In this document: positions 11,724 through 24,800 of the stretch, one piece after another
Layout of the letters: the number at the start of each line of letters is the position of its first letter
Numbering within the stretch: the first letter of the stretch is position 1
NCBI RefSeq assembly: GCF_000003815.2
Contig: NC_049993.1
Coordinates: 21,363,906 to 21,427,905 of the forward strand
Length of the DNA: 64,000 nucleotides
Origin: Branchiostoma floridae
Taxonomy: Eukaryota > Chordata > Leptocardii > Amphioxiformes > Branchiostomatidae
Direction: 5' to 3'
Notes under the pieces: model-generated
Seen by the model: the letters and a program-made list of their open reading frames with translations, nothing else
Told to the model about the DNA's origin: nothing
The model's database searches: none
Program-made: the position numbers and the translations under genes

Positions 11724-12866
11724 TCAGGCGTCGCTTTGCAGCACGCCCGGCGGAAGTTTGTGGATCCCGTTGCCGACCTTCCCGTTACCATGGTACCCGC
11801 CGTTTGGAATGCTTCCATTTGGAACCCCCCCATTGTGGACCATTCCATTTGCCGGGGTACTGTGGGGGGGATAGCCGTTGGGGATGGGGGGCGTGTGTCT
11901 GTGGTAGGGGGGGTTGAAGGCTGATTGGGAGGAGGGGGGGTTGAAGGGGGGGTTGGGGAAGTGCTTGGGGGTGTGTACTGGGGATTGAGAGGCGGATGAG
12001 GGGGCCCCCTGTACGTTGGCGTTGGAGTGGTTGCTCCCGCTGCTGTGGCTCCCGGAGTGCGCCATGCCCTCCCACGCCCGTAACCGGGTGTGGATCTGGT
12101 TAAAGCTCGGTCTGCGCGCCGGGATCTCGTTCCAGCACTCCAGCATCAGGGAGTACATCCGCGCCGGGCAGTTGTCGGGGCACGGCAGCAGCTGGCGCGA
12201 CCGGATCATCTCGATAACCTCCTGGTTGCTGTACCCGTAGTACGGCTGGAGTCCGTAGCTGAAGATCTCCCACAGAACCACGCCGAACGACCAAACGTCG
12301 CTGTCCGTGGAAAACTTCCCGTACATGATGGCTTCCGGCGGCATCCAGCGAACCGGCAGGAGCGACTTGGACTGCACGCGGTAGTAATCCGAGGAGTAGA
12401 TATCACGGGAGAGGCCGAAATCGGATATCTTGATGAGCAGGTTGTCGCCGACGAGGCAGTTTCGTGCGGCCAGGTCGCGGTGGCAGAAGTGTTTGGAGGC
12501 GAGATAATCCATCCCGCCCGCGATCTGGTTAGCGATGCAGAGGAAGTCCGTGTGGTCCAGCGACGAGTGCGACCCCGCGTCATCCGAGCTGCCCCCGACG
12601 TCGGAGTGCGGGGATCGCATTACCAGGAACTCGTGTAAGTCTCCGTAGCGCATGTACTCGAACAGCATGCACATGGGCTGGTCCCGCATCACCACCCCCA
12701 GCAGGCACACAATGTTCTGGTGACGCAGGTCAGCCAACATGTCGACCTCGCGGTGGAAATCGTGCTGCGTCTTCAAGGTCGCGTTCTCCTTCAGCGTCTT
12801 GATGGCCACCAGGATCTTCTTGGCGTCCTCGCCTGACCCCGTGACCACCAGCTCACCTTTGTACAC
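11724..12866 (-). CDS. ROR: ROR exon 12: tyrosine kinase domain and C-terminal tail
   Basis: 1,143 nt including the stop at 11726-11724. Kinase motifs in order: VYKG, LVAIK (catalytic Lys about residue 717 of the one-Ig3 form), HREVDML (alpha-C Glu), [37 protein letters not shown] activation loop, [36 protein letters not shown]. All residues needed for phosphotransfer are present. A ~110-residue tail rich in Pro, Ser, Asn, Gly and His follows, shorter than vertebrate ROR tails. Having the whole kinase and tail in one exon matches vertebrate ROR genes as I recall them. Confidence 0.97.
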   Translation of the reverse strand: MYKGELVVTGSGEDAKKILVAIKTLKENATLKTQHDFHREVDMLADLRHQNIVCLLGVVMRDQPMCMLFEYMRYGDLHEFLVMRSPHSDVGGSSDDAGSHSSLDHTDFLCIANQIAGGMDYLASKHFCHRDLAARNCLVGDNLLIKISDFGLSRDIYSSDYYRVQSKSLLPVRWMPPEAIMYGKFSTDSDVWSFGVVLWEIFSYGLQPYYGYSNQEVIEMIRSRQLLPCPDNCPARMYSLMLECWNEIPARRPSFNQIHTRLRAWEGMAHSGSHSSGSNHSNANVQGAPSSASQSPVHTPKHFPNPPFNPPSSQSAFNPPYHRHTPPIPNGYPPHSTPANGMVHNGGVPNGSIPNGGYHGNGKVGNGIHKLPPGVLQSDA

Positions 12867-15800
12867 CTGGAGATGAGAGGTCAGAGCTTGGTTTGGCTTG
12901 GGCAGTTAAAACAAAAACTGAAATTTCAAACCAAATTACAGTATGGACAAAACTCACCTCCTAGGAGTTTCATTATAAAAGTGAACAATCTTTGAACAAT
13001 CTTAAAATAGAGTTTGAAGAATCTTAAAATAGAGTTTGAAGAATCTTAAAATAGAGTTTGAAGAATCTTAAAATAGAGTTACATATACAATAATACAATA
13101 GAGTCACAGTCTGACAATAAAGAAACATACACTTGTCACTGAATGACAGATTAAAGGGACCACCCTACAAGATCAATAAACAAACTGCATGATGTCCTAC
13201 AGAGTCTGATGTATAAATGTATAAAGATGTACCTTGCCAAAAGCGCCCTCTCCCAGCTCGGTGAGGAAGCGCACCGCGCCGATCGGGAACTGCGGGCAGC
13301 GCGGCACGTGCTTAGCGAACAGGTTCTGCAGCGGGATGGTCTCGCTCGCCGTGCCCTTCATCACGTGTGTTCCGTTGCCATGGGCGTCACCATGGCGACG
13401 GCAGGTGCAGTAGATGAAGAAGATGAGGGCGATGATGAGAGGTACGGAGATGCTGGGTACCAGGATGATGATCAGGCTCATGATCTGGTCGGTCCCGCCC
13501 TCCGGCATCTCTGTGGAGCAAGGGAGACACCTGGCATGAGGAGATGGAACTGCAGGCAACACATCGACCTTCAACAACTGTCCAGAACACCAGTTCCAAT
13601 TAGGTCTATTCCTAACGAGGAGGTGATTAGCTGAAACCTGCTGTAGGGCCACAATAATCCAACATCTTGGTTNNNNNNNNNNNNNNNNNNNNNNNNNNNN
13701 NNNNNNNNNNNNNNNNNNNNNNNNNNNNNNNNNNNNNNNNNNNNNNNNNNNNNNNNNNNNNNNNNNNNNNNNNNNNNNNNNNNNNNNNNNNNNNNNNNNN
13801 NNNNNNNNNNNNNNNNNNNNNNNNNNNNNNNNNNNNNNNNNNNNNNNNNNNNNNNNNNNNNNNNNNNNNNNNNNNNNNNNNNNNNNNNNNNNNNNNNNNN
13901 NNNNNNNNNNNNNNNNNNNNNNNNNNNNNNNNNNNNNNNNNNNNNNNNNNNNNNNNNNNNNNNNNNNNNNNNNNNNNNNNNNNNNNNNNNNNNNNNNNNN
14001 NNNNNNNNNNNNNNNNNTAAAGGAAAAGAAGAAAAAAATGATGGTTATTTCCCCGATGTTTGCATGAAAATGTCACCGCTGCGACCTTATAGCCCGGCCT
14101 TGCTTGACCTTGCCACCACGACAACATGGAGGCTACTCACCGCTGTCAGCGTAACCGTACTTCACGAACAGAACCCCGGTCGTTCCGACGGCCTTCACGC
14201 CGTTATTCGCCACGCACCGGTAGTATCCGGTGTCGTCCGTGATCACGTGTTGGAGCACCAGCCGCGATTCCCACCTGTAATGTCTCATTTGTACCCGCGG
14301 GTTTAGCGACTCAAACACGGGAACGTCGTTCTTGTACCAGCTAAAGGCGGGGGTGGGGACCCCGTCCACGCGGCGCACCGTGCACACAAACGTGGCCGAA
14401 CCGCCCTCCGGAACCGTCACGTTGTTCAGCCGGTTCAGCCGGCCGGGGAGGTAACGCACTGCGGAGAGAAGGGACCACATTTTCACACAGAAGTGACACG
14501 GGGAGAAGGGACCACATTTTCACACATGTGACACGGGGAGAAGGGACCACATTTTCACACAGAAGTGACACGGAGAGAAGGGACCACAGAAGTGACATGG
14601 AGAGAAGGGACCACATTTTCACACAGAAGTGACACGGAGAGAAGGGACCACATTTTCACACAGAAGTGACACAGAAGTGACACGGGGAGAAGGGACCACA
14701 TTTTCACACAGAAGTGACACGGGGAGAAGGGACCGCATTTTCACACAGAAGTGACACGGAGAGAAGGGACCACATTTTCACACAGAAGTGACACGGGGAG
14801 AAGGGACCACATTTTCACACAGAAGTGACATGGAGAGAAGGGACCACATTTTCACACAGAAGGGACATGGAGAGAAGGGACCACATTTTCACATGGAAGT
14901 GACACGGGGAGAAGGGACCACATTTTCACACAGAAGTGACACGGAGAGAAGGGACCACATTTTCACATGGAAGAGACACGGGGAGAAGGGACCACATTTT
15001 CACACAGAAGAGACACGGGGAGAAGGGACCACATTTTCACACAGAAGTGACACGGAGAGAAGGGACCACATTTTCACACAGAAGTGACACGGGGAGAAGG
15101 GACCACATTTTCACACAGAAGTGACATGGAGAGAAGGGACCACATTTTCACACAGAAGGGACATGGAGAGAAGGGACCACATTTTCACATGGAAGTGACA
15201 CGGGGAGAAGGGACCACATTTTCACACAGAAGTGACACGGAGAGAAGGGACCACATTTTCACACAGAAGTGACACGGGGAGAAGGGACCACCACATTTTC
15301 ACCCAGAAAGGACATGGAGAGAAGGCACCACATTTTCACACAGAAGGGACGCGGAGAGAAGGCACCACATTTTCACACGGAGGGGACACGGAGAGAAGGG
15401 ACCACAAAAGTGACACGGGGACAAGGGACCACATTTCACACCGAAGTGACAAGGGGAGAAGGGACCGCATTTTCACACAGAAGTGACACGGGAAGAAGGG
15501 ACCACATTTTCACGCAGAAGGGACATGCACGTAACACGACGATAAGGGACCGCATTTTCACACCGAAGGGACGCATCAATGACTCGTGGACAAGGGACCT
15601 CTTTGTCCCACAGATATGACGTGAGGAGAGGTACCACGCTATCGCACATCATAAAGATGGGACGAGGTTTGCACTGACCAGTGCACTTGATACAACGGAC
15701 ATTGGAGAATGCCGTTTTNNNNNNNNNNNNNNNNNNNNNNNNNNNNNNNNNNNNNNNNNNNNNNNNNNNNNNNNNNNNNNNNNNNNNNNNNNNNNNNNNN

Positions 15801-18800
15801 NNNNNNNNNNNNNNNNNNGTTCAGCTTTACTTAATAAATGTGGTAACCAAGAAGCTGAATGAATGTGGCCAAAGGAGGGAATGAATGAAAGAATTAGTGA
15901 GGAAACCTGGTGACCTGTGGGGATGAAGGGAAGGAATGATTATCAGATTTCTACCAGTAAATAAGGCTGAGGTTGTTAGCTGGTGACAAACCAAACCGGC
16001 ACTTCGACATGTGGAAATGTGCAGCGAACCGGAGGCCGTTAGCGGTGGAGAACTGAAAATAAACAAAAACGAGGTGAGGTAAAAGAAAAGAAGAAAAAAT
16101 GATGGTTATTTCCCGATGTTTGCATGAAAATGTCACCGCTGCGACCTTATAGCCCGGCCTTGCTTGACCTTGCCACCACGACAACATGGAGGCTACTCAC
16201 CGCTGTCAGCGTAACCGTACTTCACGAACAGAACCCCGGTCGTTCCGACGGCCTCCACGCCGTTATTCGCCACGCACCGGTAGTATCCGGTGTCGTCCGT
16301 GATCACGTGTTGGAGCACCAGCCGCGATTCCCACCTGTAATGTCTCATTTGTACCCGCGGGTTTAGCGACTCAAACACGGGAACGTCGTTCTTGTACCAG
16401 CTAAAGGCGGGGGTGGGGACCCCGTCCACGCGGCGCACCGTGCACACAAACGTGGCCGAACCGCCCTCCGGAACCGTCACGTTGTTCAGCCGGTTCAGCC
16501 GGCCGGGGAGGTAACGCACTGCGGAGAGAAGGGACCACATTTTCACACAGAAGTGACACGGGGAGAAGGGACCACATTTTCACACATGTGACACGGGGAG
16601 AAGGGACCACATTTTCACACAGAAGTGACACGGAGAGAAGGGACCACAGAAGTGACATGGAGAGAAGGGACCACATTTTCACACAGAAGTGACACGGAGA
16701 GAAGGGACCACAGAAGTGACATGGATTTTCACACAGAAGTGACACAGAAGTGACACGGGGAGAAGGGACCACATTTTCACACAGAAGTGACACAGAAGTG
16801 ACACGGGGAGAAGGGACCACATTTTCACACAGAAGTGACACGGAGAGAAGGGACCACATTTTCACACAGAAGTGACACGGGGAGAAGGGACCACATTTTC
16901 ACACAGAAGTGACATGGGGAGAAGGGACCACATTTTCACACAGAAGTGACATGGAGAGAAGGGACCACATTTTCACACAGAAGTGACACGGGGAGAAGGG
17001 ACCACATTTTCACACAGAAGTGACATGGAGAGAAGGGACCACATTTTCACACAGCGGGGAGAAGGGACCACATTTTCACACAGAAGTGACACGGGGAGAA
17101 GGGACCACATTTTCACATGGAAGAGACATGGAGAGAAGGGACCACATTTTCACACAGAAGTGACACGGGGAGAAGGGACCACATTTTCACACAGAAGTGA
17201 CACGGAGAGAAGGGACCACATTTTCACACAGAAGTGACACGGGGAGAAGGGACCACATTTTCACACAGAAGTGACATGGAGAGAAGGGACCACATTTTCA
17301 CACAGCGGGGAGAAGGGACCACATTTTCACACAGAAGTGACACGGGGAGAAGGGACCACATTTTCACACAGAAGTGACATGGAGAGAAGGGACCACATTT
17401 TCACACAGCGGGGAGAAGGGACCACATTTTCACACAGAAGTGACACGGGGAGAAGGGACCACATTTTCACATGGAAGAGACATGGAGAGAAGGGACCACA
17501 TTTTCACACAGAAGTGACACGGGGAGAAGGGACCACAGGGACCACAGAAGTGACACGGGGAGAAGGGACCACAATTTCACACAGAAGTGACACGGGGAGA
17601 AGGGACCACATTTTCACACAGAAGTGACACGGGGAGAAGGGACCACATTTTCACACAGAAGTGACACGGAGAGAAGGGACCACATTTTCACACATGTGAC
17701 ACGGGGAGAAGGGACCACATCTTCACACAGAAGTGACACGGGGAGAAGGGACCACATTTTCACACAGAAGGGACACGGAGAGAAGGGACCACATTTTCAC
17801 ACAGAAGTGAATGGAGAGAAGGGACCACATTTTCACACAGAAGAGACACGGAGAGAAGGGACCACATTTTCACCCAGAAGTGAAACAGGGGTTAGCGGTT
17901 AAACACATGGATGGAGGTTAGACATCCAGGGAGAACTTTACGTAATACAAATAAACCAAGCAGCTGGATCGATTCTCTACAGAGCCAAACGTCTCAGATA
18001 GCATCCACTATGTGATTACGAGAAAGACTGAGCAGTCAGTTATCTTGATCAGTGAATGAAAGTGACAATGTCTTGTTGGTTTTGCTCTAGAACACAAGTA
18101 CAGCCACTTTGTGGATGCTGCTGAGAATCTATCCCGTTGCTGGATTCATCTTGTATAAGGTATATAAGGTAACGCTCCTCTTCCCTCTCCAGTCACTGGG
18201 AAACTCAGGTAACTATGGTAACAGCAAAGGTAACCATGGCAACAGTAACTATGGGAAACTCACCACACTTGGGGATGTCTGTATAACGTACAATAAGGTA
18301 ACCATGGTAATAGTAACTATGGGAAACTCACCACACTTGGGGATGTCTGTATAACGTACAATAAGGTAACCATGGTAACAGTAACTATGGGAAACTCACC
18401 ACACTTGGGGATGTCGCACTCCTCGGCTCGCGTCCCCTCGTCCGTGGTGAAGCAGAAGGGCGCGTCCATCTCGTTGCCGGGGTTACGGCAGTAGTTGTGG
18501 CCGCCGGCGAGCTCGGGGAACTGCGAGGCCCGCAGGAAGTGGACGTGGGGGGTCTCCTTGTTCCACGCCTGGCACGGAATCCCCGACTTTGTCACGGCAA
18601 CCGTTCCCCGGTAACCGCTGCCCTTCCCCTCGTAACACGTGTGACCTGCAGAGGTTAAACAAGGTCACTACCGCCCGCTCTGGTCAGCAACAGATTCAAA
18701 TAGCCTTTTACAAACATTCTTATCCAGTTCTGTTGGCCAACTGGGTGGCATTTTTGCCCTGCATAAGGATTATTCTAACAACTATGTACTTCAGATACTC

Positions 18801-21800
18801 TCCAGTCCATTGCAATGTAACACTAAATACCCTCCCTAACTTTGACAACTATGGTAACAGTAACTATGGCAACAGTAACTATGGTAACAGTAGCTATGGT
18901 TATTCCTTGCAGTTGATGTGGTTCATGGTCGGGATGCCTATCCGGATGCAGTTGGCTGACTCGGGAGTCCCGATGAGCTACGGTAACTATGGTAACAGTA
19001 ACTATGGTAACAGTAACTATGGTTACTCACTGCGGTTGATGTGGTTCATGGTGGGAATCCCTATGCGGATGCAGTTAGAAGACTCGGGAGTCCCGATGAG
19101 CGGCAGCTCGGAGCAGTCGGGAAGGATCCACTCGCCGATGAGGTGGTGCGTCTTGGCCAAGATGTACTCCGTCCTGCAGATGTCGTTCTCCAGGATCTCG
19201 CACTCGTCGCGGCACAGCTGGCGCGGCTGCGGGTACGGGAAGTGCGCGTCGCAGTACTTGAAGGCGTAGTGGCACAGCGAGGGGATGGCGTAGTCCGCGC
19301 ACCGCTTCGTCAGGTCGCTCGAGGTGCCGATCACCGTGAACGCTGCCGTCAGCTGGTTCTCGATGATGCCTGGCAGGAGAAATGACACGTCAGAAACTTG
19401 TTTTTTGTTTTACCTTCATAAAAATCAGTCACAATTTAAAGAGAGCGCAAAACAGGGGCATCAGCATCTTTCTAAGTTGCCTTGCAACAAACTAAAGCAC
19501 ACACAATGAGCTGTTCCCGCTACGCACACACATGCGTCTGGACACGCCACACACATATGCTGGTCCCTGCACTTACCCTGTGCCCGGAGAGTGTCCATGT
19601 AAATCACTTACCCTGCGCCCGGAGAGTGTCCATGTAAATCACTTACCCTGCGCCCGGAGAGTGTCCATGTAAATCACTTACCCTGCGCCCGGAGAGTGTC
19701 CATGTAAATCGTTGCGTTCCCGATGAACTTGCGACAGGCAGCTCCGCGGTACTGCTGGCAGTAACCACCCCTAAACAACAACAACAACAACAACATCAAC
19801 AACTTCAGGTCAGAATGCTGAACAACTGAACTATGGCTGGCACATAACAACAGAGACATTCATGTAAAAAGTATTGTACAGCCGACCTATGGCTGGCATT
19901 CATGTCCCTTAACTGACAAGTTAAGAGGCTTTGCTCTAGGATGCAAACATTTGGCTGCTTTTAGAAACTCCCAAAGAAGGAAAACTATCAGTTTTCAGCA
20001 TAACACAAACCACATACTCTTGCAGTTGTAACAGTAGGGGTTTAAGTAGCGCTAACTGACCATGCCAAACGCCTGTCAGGCTTCTGGGTCAGTCAATTAC
20101 GCTGCTTGTGTTGTGATCTTGAGGACCCGGGTTCGATTCCCCGGGTAGGTCAGGATATTTGTATATATTGTTTCTTTCTGTTCTACTCGCCCTTCTTGTT
20201 GTTTCACAGTTTAAAAAAAAAAAAGAGAATGGCACAGTTCTTCAGCAGTCCCAGATTTTCTCTCAGATGATAATACAAACTGCCAAGCTTTGAAGCATCT
20301 CTTTTGCCACCAAATAGACCCTAACTTTAACCTAACTTTGACAGAAGCAGAGCTGACTTACATGTCCCTGTCTGACATGGCAGGCGTGTGGGAATCTGCA
20401 AGGCAAATCGAAAACGGTCAGTTCAACGGTCAGTTCACAAAGTCATGACAAACAAAACAATGGACACAAAACTAGCAACAAATAAAGTGAAAATGAAAAT
20501 AACATTTCTCAGGACTGCACATTGATACTTTTGGCCCAAGCCTTACTTGTGTTTTATAGTATCGATGTGGGAATCTACTGTATGTAGAATGATACTTCAT
20601 ACCAGTTAACAATTGAGATCTTCAGGTTTTAGTGCATTTGGGATGCTGGTATCAATATGCAGTCTCAAAACACCACATCCTGCTAACATGACATTTTTGT
20701 ACAGTTAACTGACGATCTACTCGGTTCGTACAAGAACAAAACATTGGGACAAACAAACTCAAATAAGAGACAGTTAAGTAGGAGAAGGGAGGGACAAGTC
20801 TGGAGTCGGCTCCGAGGGTTTATTTATGGAAAAGCAGCAAACTTGGCACTTTTCAGCCAGCAAAAGCAAAAATGGCAAAAGCAAATGTTTCCATCAAAAA
20901 AATAAAAACAAAAAAAAACAGGCCACTTCAGCTGGGAAAATTTGCTCAGCACCACTAAAAACTGGTTAGAAAAGAAACAGAAACGGAGGTCAGAGGTCAG
21001 GAGAGAAACCAAAACCACGCCCTAATCTATCGGCCAAAACCTGACTGGTCGGAGGCCGACCTTTCACCTACGACCTTTCACCCAGACAAAATGATGAAAC
21101 TTACCGTCCATGTACTTTACATAGAGAATACCGGTAGTTGCTATGGACTGGTGCTCGGTGCTGGCCACACAGCGGTAATACCCAGTGTCCTGCGTTTCCA
21201 CATGCCTTATTCTCAGCCGCGAGCCCCACTCATAATTTCTAATGTCTATCCGCAAGTTTTTTTCGGCGGAGAGAGGGGCATCGTTTCGGTACCATCTAAA
21301 GACGGGGGTGGGCAGCCCCTCTACTTTGCAATTGAGACTGGCCCTGTTCCCCACTTGGACCGTCTCATTGTTCATGGGCTGTACCAACCGCAGCGATCCG
21401 GAGGGGTTTGCTGGAAGAAAAGGGACCACATTTTCACACCTGAAGTGCCTGGGCTCCCCCGGAGTGTGGAAGGTGGGTTAGTCCGTTAGTGCGGAAGCAC
21501 ACCACGTCACCTGATCCCCCCATAGCCACCGGCAGATGGACCTGGCCGCACAAGGATAGGTGCTGTGCACGGGCCGGCCCACTGCCATTATAGGGGTGGT
21601 TTAGTCCGGGTTAGTGAAAACTGCTTGAGATGTTTACGGAACACATTTGTAATACACAAAAGGAGGAGACAACACAAGGAAACCACACCATGACGGGACC
21701 GTCTGTGACTCAGCAGGTTGAACCTTCCCAGTATCATGGCCAGTTCACCAGGCGACGCTTGCAGGGTTAAACCAGTGACTTGGACCTGTAGTTTCCTCCT

Positions 21801-24800
21801 GGCTTTCATCAGCATTAACAGTTTTGTTGAACAGAAGTGGATAAAGGTATGACAAATTTGTGTTTTTACACTTTTGTATCCCTAAGTTGTGACAGAGGTG
21901 GAAGGGGATATCTCCCCTGCTAACGGGCAAACTGTACCCAACCCTTCAAATCTCAAGCCCGTTAAAGATAGTTGTTTCATGTCTGATACTGGACTGAACC
22001 TTCTTGGTCCTGTTCTCCCCTGTTAGACTGCTGCCAGCCAGACGAGCTCTGCTGCCTCCCAGTCTGGCTCGGTGCCATGGCGGCAAGGCTTCCTCCTGCC
22101 AGGGTGGTCTTTGGGCTTATAACCAACCCGAACCTGACACATTCCCTCCTTATAACCAATCCGAACCTGACACATTCCCATCTTCAGGCTTATAACTAAC
22201 CCTGACACATTTCCCACATAACTTGCTAAGGGGGAAAATGGAATGTTTCATCTCTGATTAGCCAGGGGGTCGCAGGTCCAAGGCCTGCGGAGTCACAGAA
22301 AGTCCTGGGGACAGACGACACCACAACACAGGAGCTCTCACGGCTCCGGGGCTCAGAATACCTTTTTCTGTTTCCTGCAAAGTTTTACCTGCAAAATGGA
22401 GAAGTTTGATAAATGCTTTTGTATCCTGTAAGATCTAGCAGAAAAGTTTGGTGGTGGTATTTTGAGCCCTATTTGTTTGTTTGTTTGTTTGTTTGTTTGC
22501 TGGCTCACCTGCCATGTATCTGACGTAGAGTATGGCCTGTGTGGAGACCCTGTCCTGCCCGTTGGTGGCGACACAGCGGTAGTAACCCGTGTCGTGCGTG
22601 TCGACCTTCTTAATCCGTAACCTTGACCCCCAGCTGTAGTTCCGGATCTGTATCCTCCGTCGCTCAGAGGTCAGCGGCGCGTCGTTTTTGTACCAGCGGA
22701 AGTTCGGCGCCGGAACCCCCTCGACTTTACAGCGCAGCACGGCGCGGTCGCCCATTCCTATCGTCACGTTGTGCATGGGCTCGACTAGCTGCAGGTACAC
22801 TGTAAAATATGGGGAACAGTTAGAGATGGCAGACTTCACCCCCTTACCCATACTGGGGCAGTCAGGTACGGTAGACGTCACCCCCTTACCCATACATACT
22901 GGAAAAGTCAGAGATGGCAGACTTCACCCCCTTACCCATACATACTGGAGCAATCAGAGATGGCAGACTTCACCCCCTTACCCATACATACTGGGGCAAT
23001 CAGAGATGGCAGACTTCACCCCCTTACCCATACATACTGGGGCAATCAGAGATGGCAGACTTCACCCCCTTACCCATACAGTACTGGAGCAATCAGATAT
23101 GGCAGACTTCACCCCCTTACCCATACATACTGGGGCAATCAGAGATGGCAGACTTCACCCCCTTACCCATATATACTGGAGCACTGTGAAATGACAGGAA
23201 GTCCTGATTTCTTCCTAAGATATGAGAACTTCCCAGTACAGTAGCATAGAGGTCAACAATGGGTCAGAGGTCAGCATTTCTCTCAATGGAAACTATGGAC
23301 TATGGAAATGTACTTAACCGTAAATCCCAGGACGGACCTTACAGTTACAACCAATCACTCAGAAAACAACTGCTGCACAAGTCACAGAAACACCACTTAT
23401 ACTAGTTACACTCATACTATAGCAACCTTGCACTCTGACATGCTCAGTTGTGACCCTAGTGCTGTCATTTGTAGCTTTTGGAGGGATAACATAAAAAGCC
23501 CTGCCGTCCTGACATGTCCTGGCTCTAGACAAGTGCAGGAAGTTGCTGATTCAGTACGAAAGCGACCAGCCTGGAGGCCTGCAGTGAAGTGAGAACCAGG
23601 AAACTGACTTCCCTCTGCCTGTGGGGCCTCCAGCCTGAGGTTTTCAGCAGGTCTGGCTGCCAAACCGGGTGATTGGTTTGGAACAGGTGAGAGATTTTAC
23701 AGCCCAGTTTGTAGTGTGCAGAGGTCGCCGGCCTGGGGGGACCAACTTCTCCTGTTCCAGCACACAGCCACAGGAGCTGAGCCCAAAATCTCCCTAACTC
23801 AAAACATCAATGGATTTCTGGTGCCTACAAGTCACACCAGAACAATGTGACATAATCCAGATGTACCTCCACAGGCAAGGTCACCATGCACACCCACGCC
23901 CGGAATCAATTTGAAATGCCTAGCAACAAGGGGGAGGGGGGCAGTTCCAAGGGGAGGGGGGCAGTTCCAAGGGGAGGGGCAATGCCAGGGAGGGCACCAT
24001 GGGGAAGGGGGTGCCTCTTGGGGTCACGGTATACCAGGGATCGCTGTTGTTGTTTATATCCGGGGTATTGGGCGGTTGATGCCTACCAGAACGTCAGTAG
24101 ATTAGATTAAGAATTGATATTCAAATTAGCAGATCAAATTACTGGTTAATATGTAAATCAAGCATTTGCCAAACACCTGCTTTTTGCCTACCACTGCGTC
24201 ACCGTGACATCATCGCGATCGCATTAGCAGTCTTCAAATAAAAAAAAATTGAACTTCAAATGAAGTTAGAGTTGATCAATTGTTCAGAAATTGTAAATCC
24301 AGAACAGAAAATCCCCTCCTGAAGTTTGGAGTTCAGAAGGTCGACCTTCAGAGGTCACCCAACTTGATTGAGGTCAGGAGGCAGTCTGGGAGCCTGCCCA
24401 GTTTACAGCTCTGCCTGGCTGTGAAATGTCATTGGTTCCCAGTGCTAATCCCTGGATTGTGCCACACATGGAGGAGCCGAACCTCTCAAGGAGAAGAACT
24501 ACTCAAGGTCAACAGGTGAATCAGTCATCAGACACAAGCTTTCACAAACCAAACCAATTGAGATAAAAAATGGCCCTTTCTGTGCCATAACCCGCAGGTT
24601 CCAATTTTTGCCATGAAACTTGGAATTTTCAGAACAGAAAAACAGTTAGGCCGGGAACCCTCCAAAGGAGCTACATGGTGATCGCCCCCCTCCCCCAACA
24701 TAGTGATGACCCCCCTCCCAACAAGGCTAGCCCCCCTCCCCATATGATGATTGCCCCCTAAGATATCAACTTACATTGTCCACCTATCCTGCTGGTGGGG

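Noticed and set aside
11724-12866. Assignment to MuSK or Trk
   Set aside because: HRD/DFG and DYY motifs are shared, but the MRSPHSDVG insert, QSKSLLP loop, and the CRD followed by kringle are ROR features. MuSK kinase regions differ at these sites.
14788-17902. Repetitive reading frames rich in [11 protein letters not shown]-like peptide
   Set aside because: A 37-bp unit is not a multiple of three, so such frames are translations of the minisatellite and lie in a ROR intron.
20073-20150. Functional tRNA gene
   Set aside because: A good B box and T-arm are present, but no matching 7-bp acceptor stem or clear anticodon arm. Called a SINE remnant.
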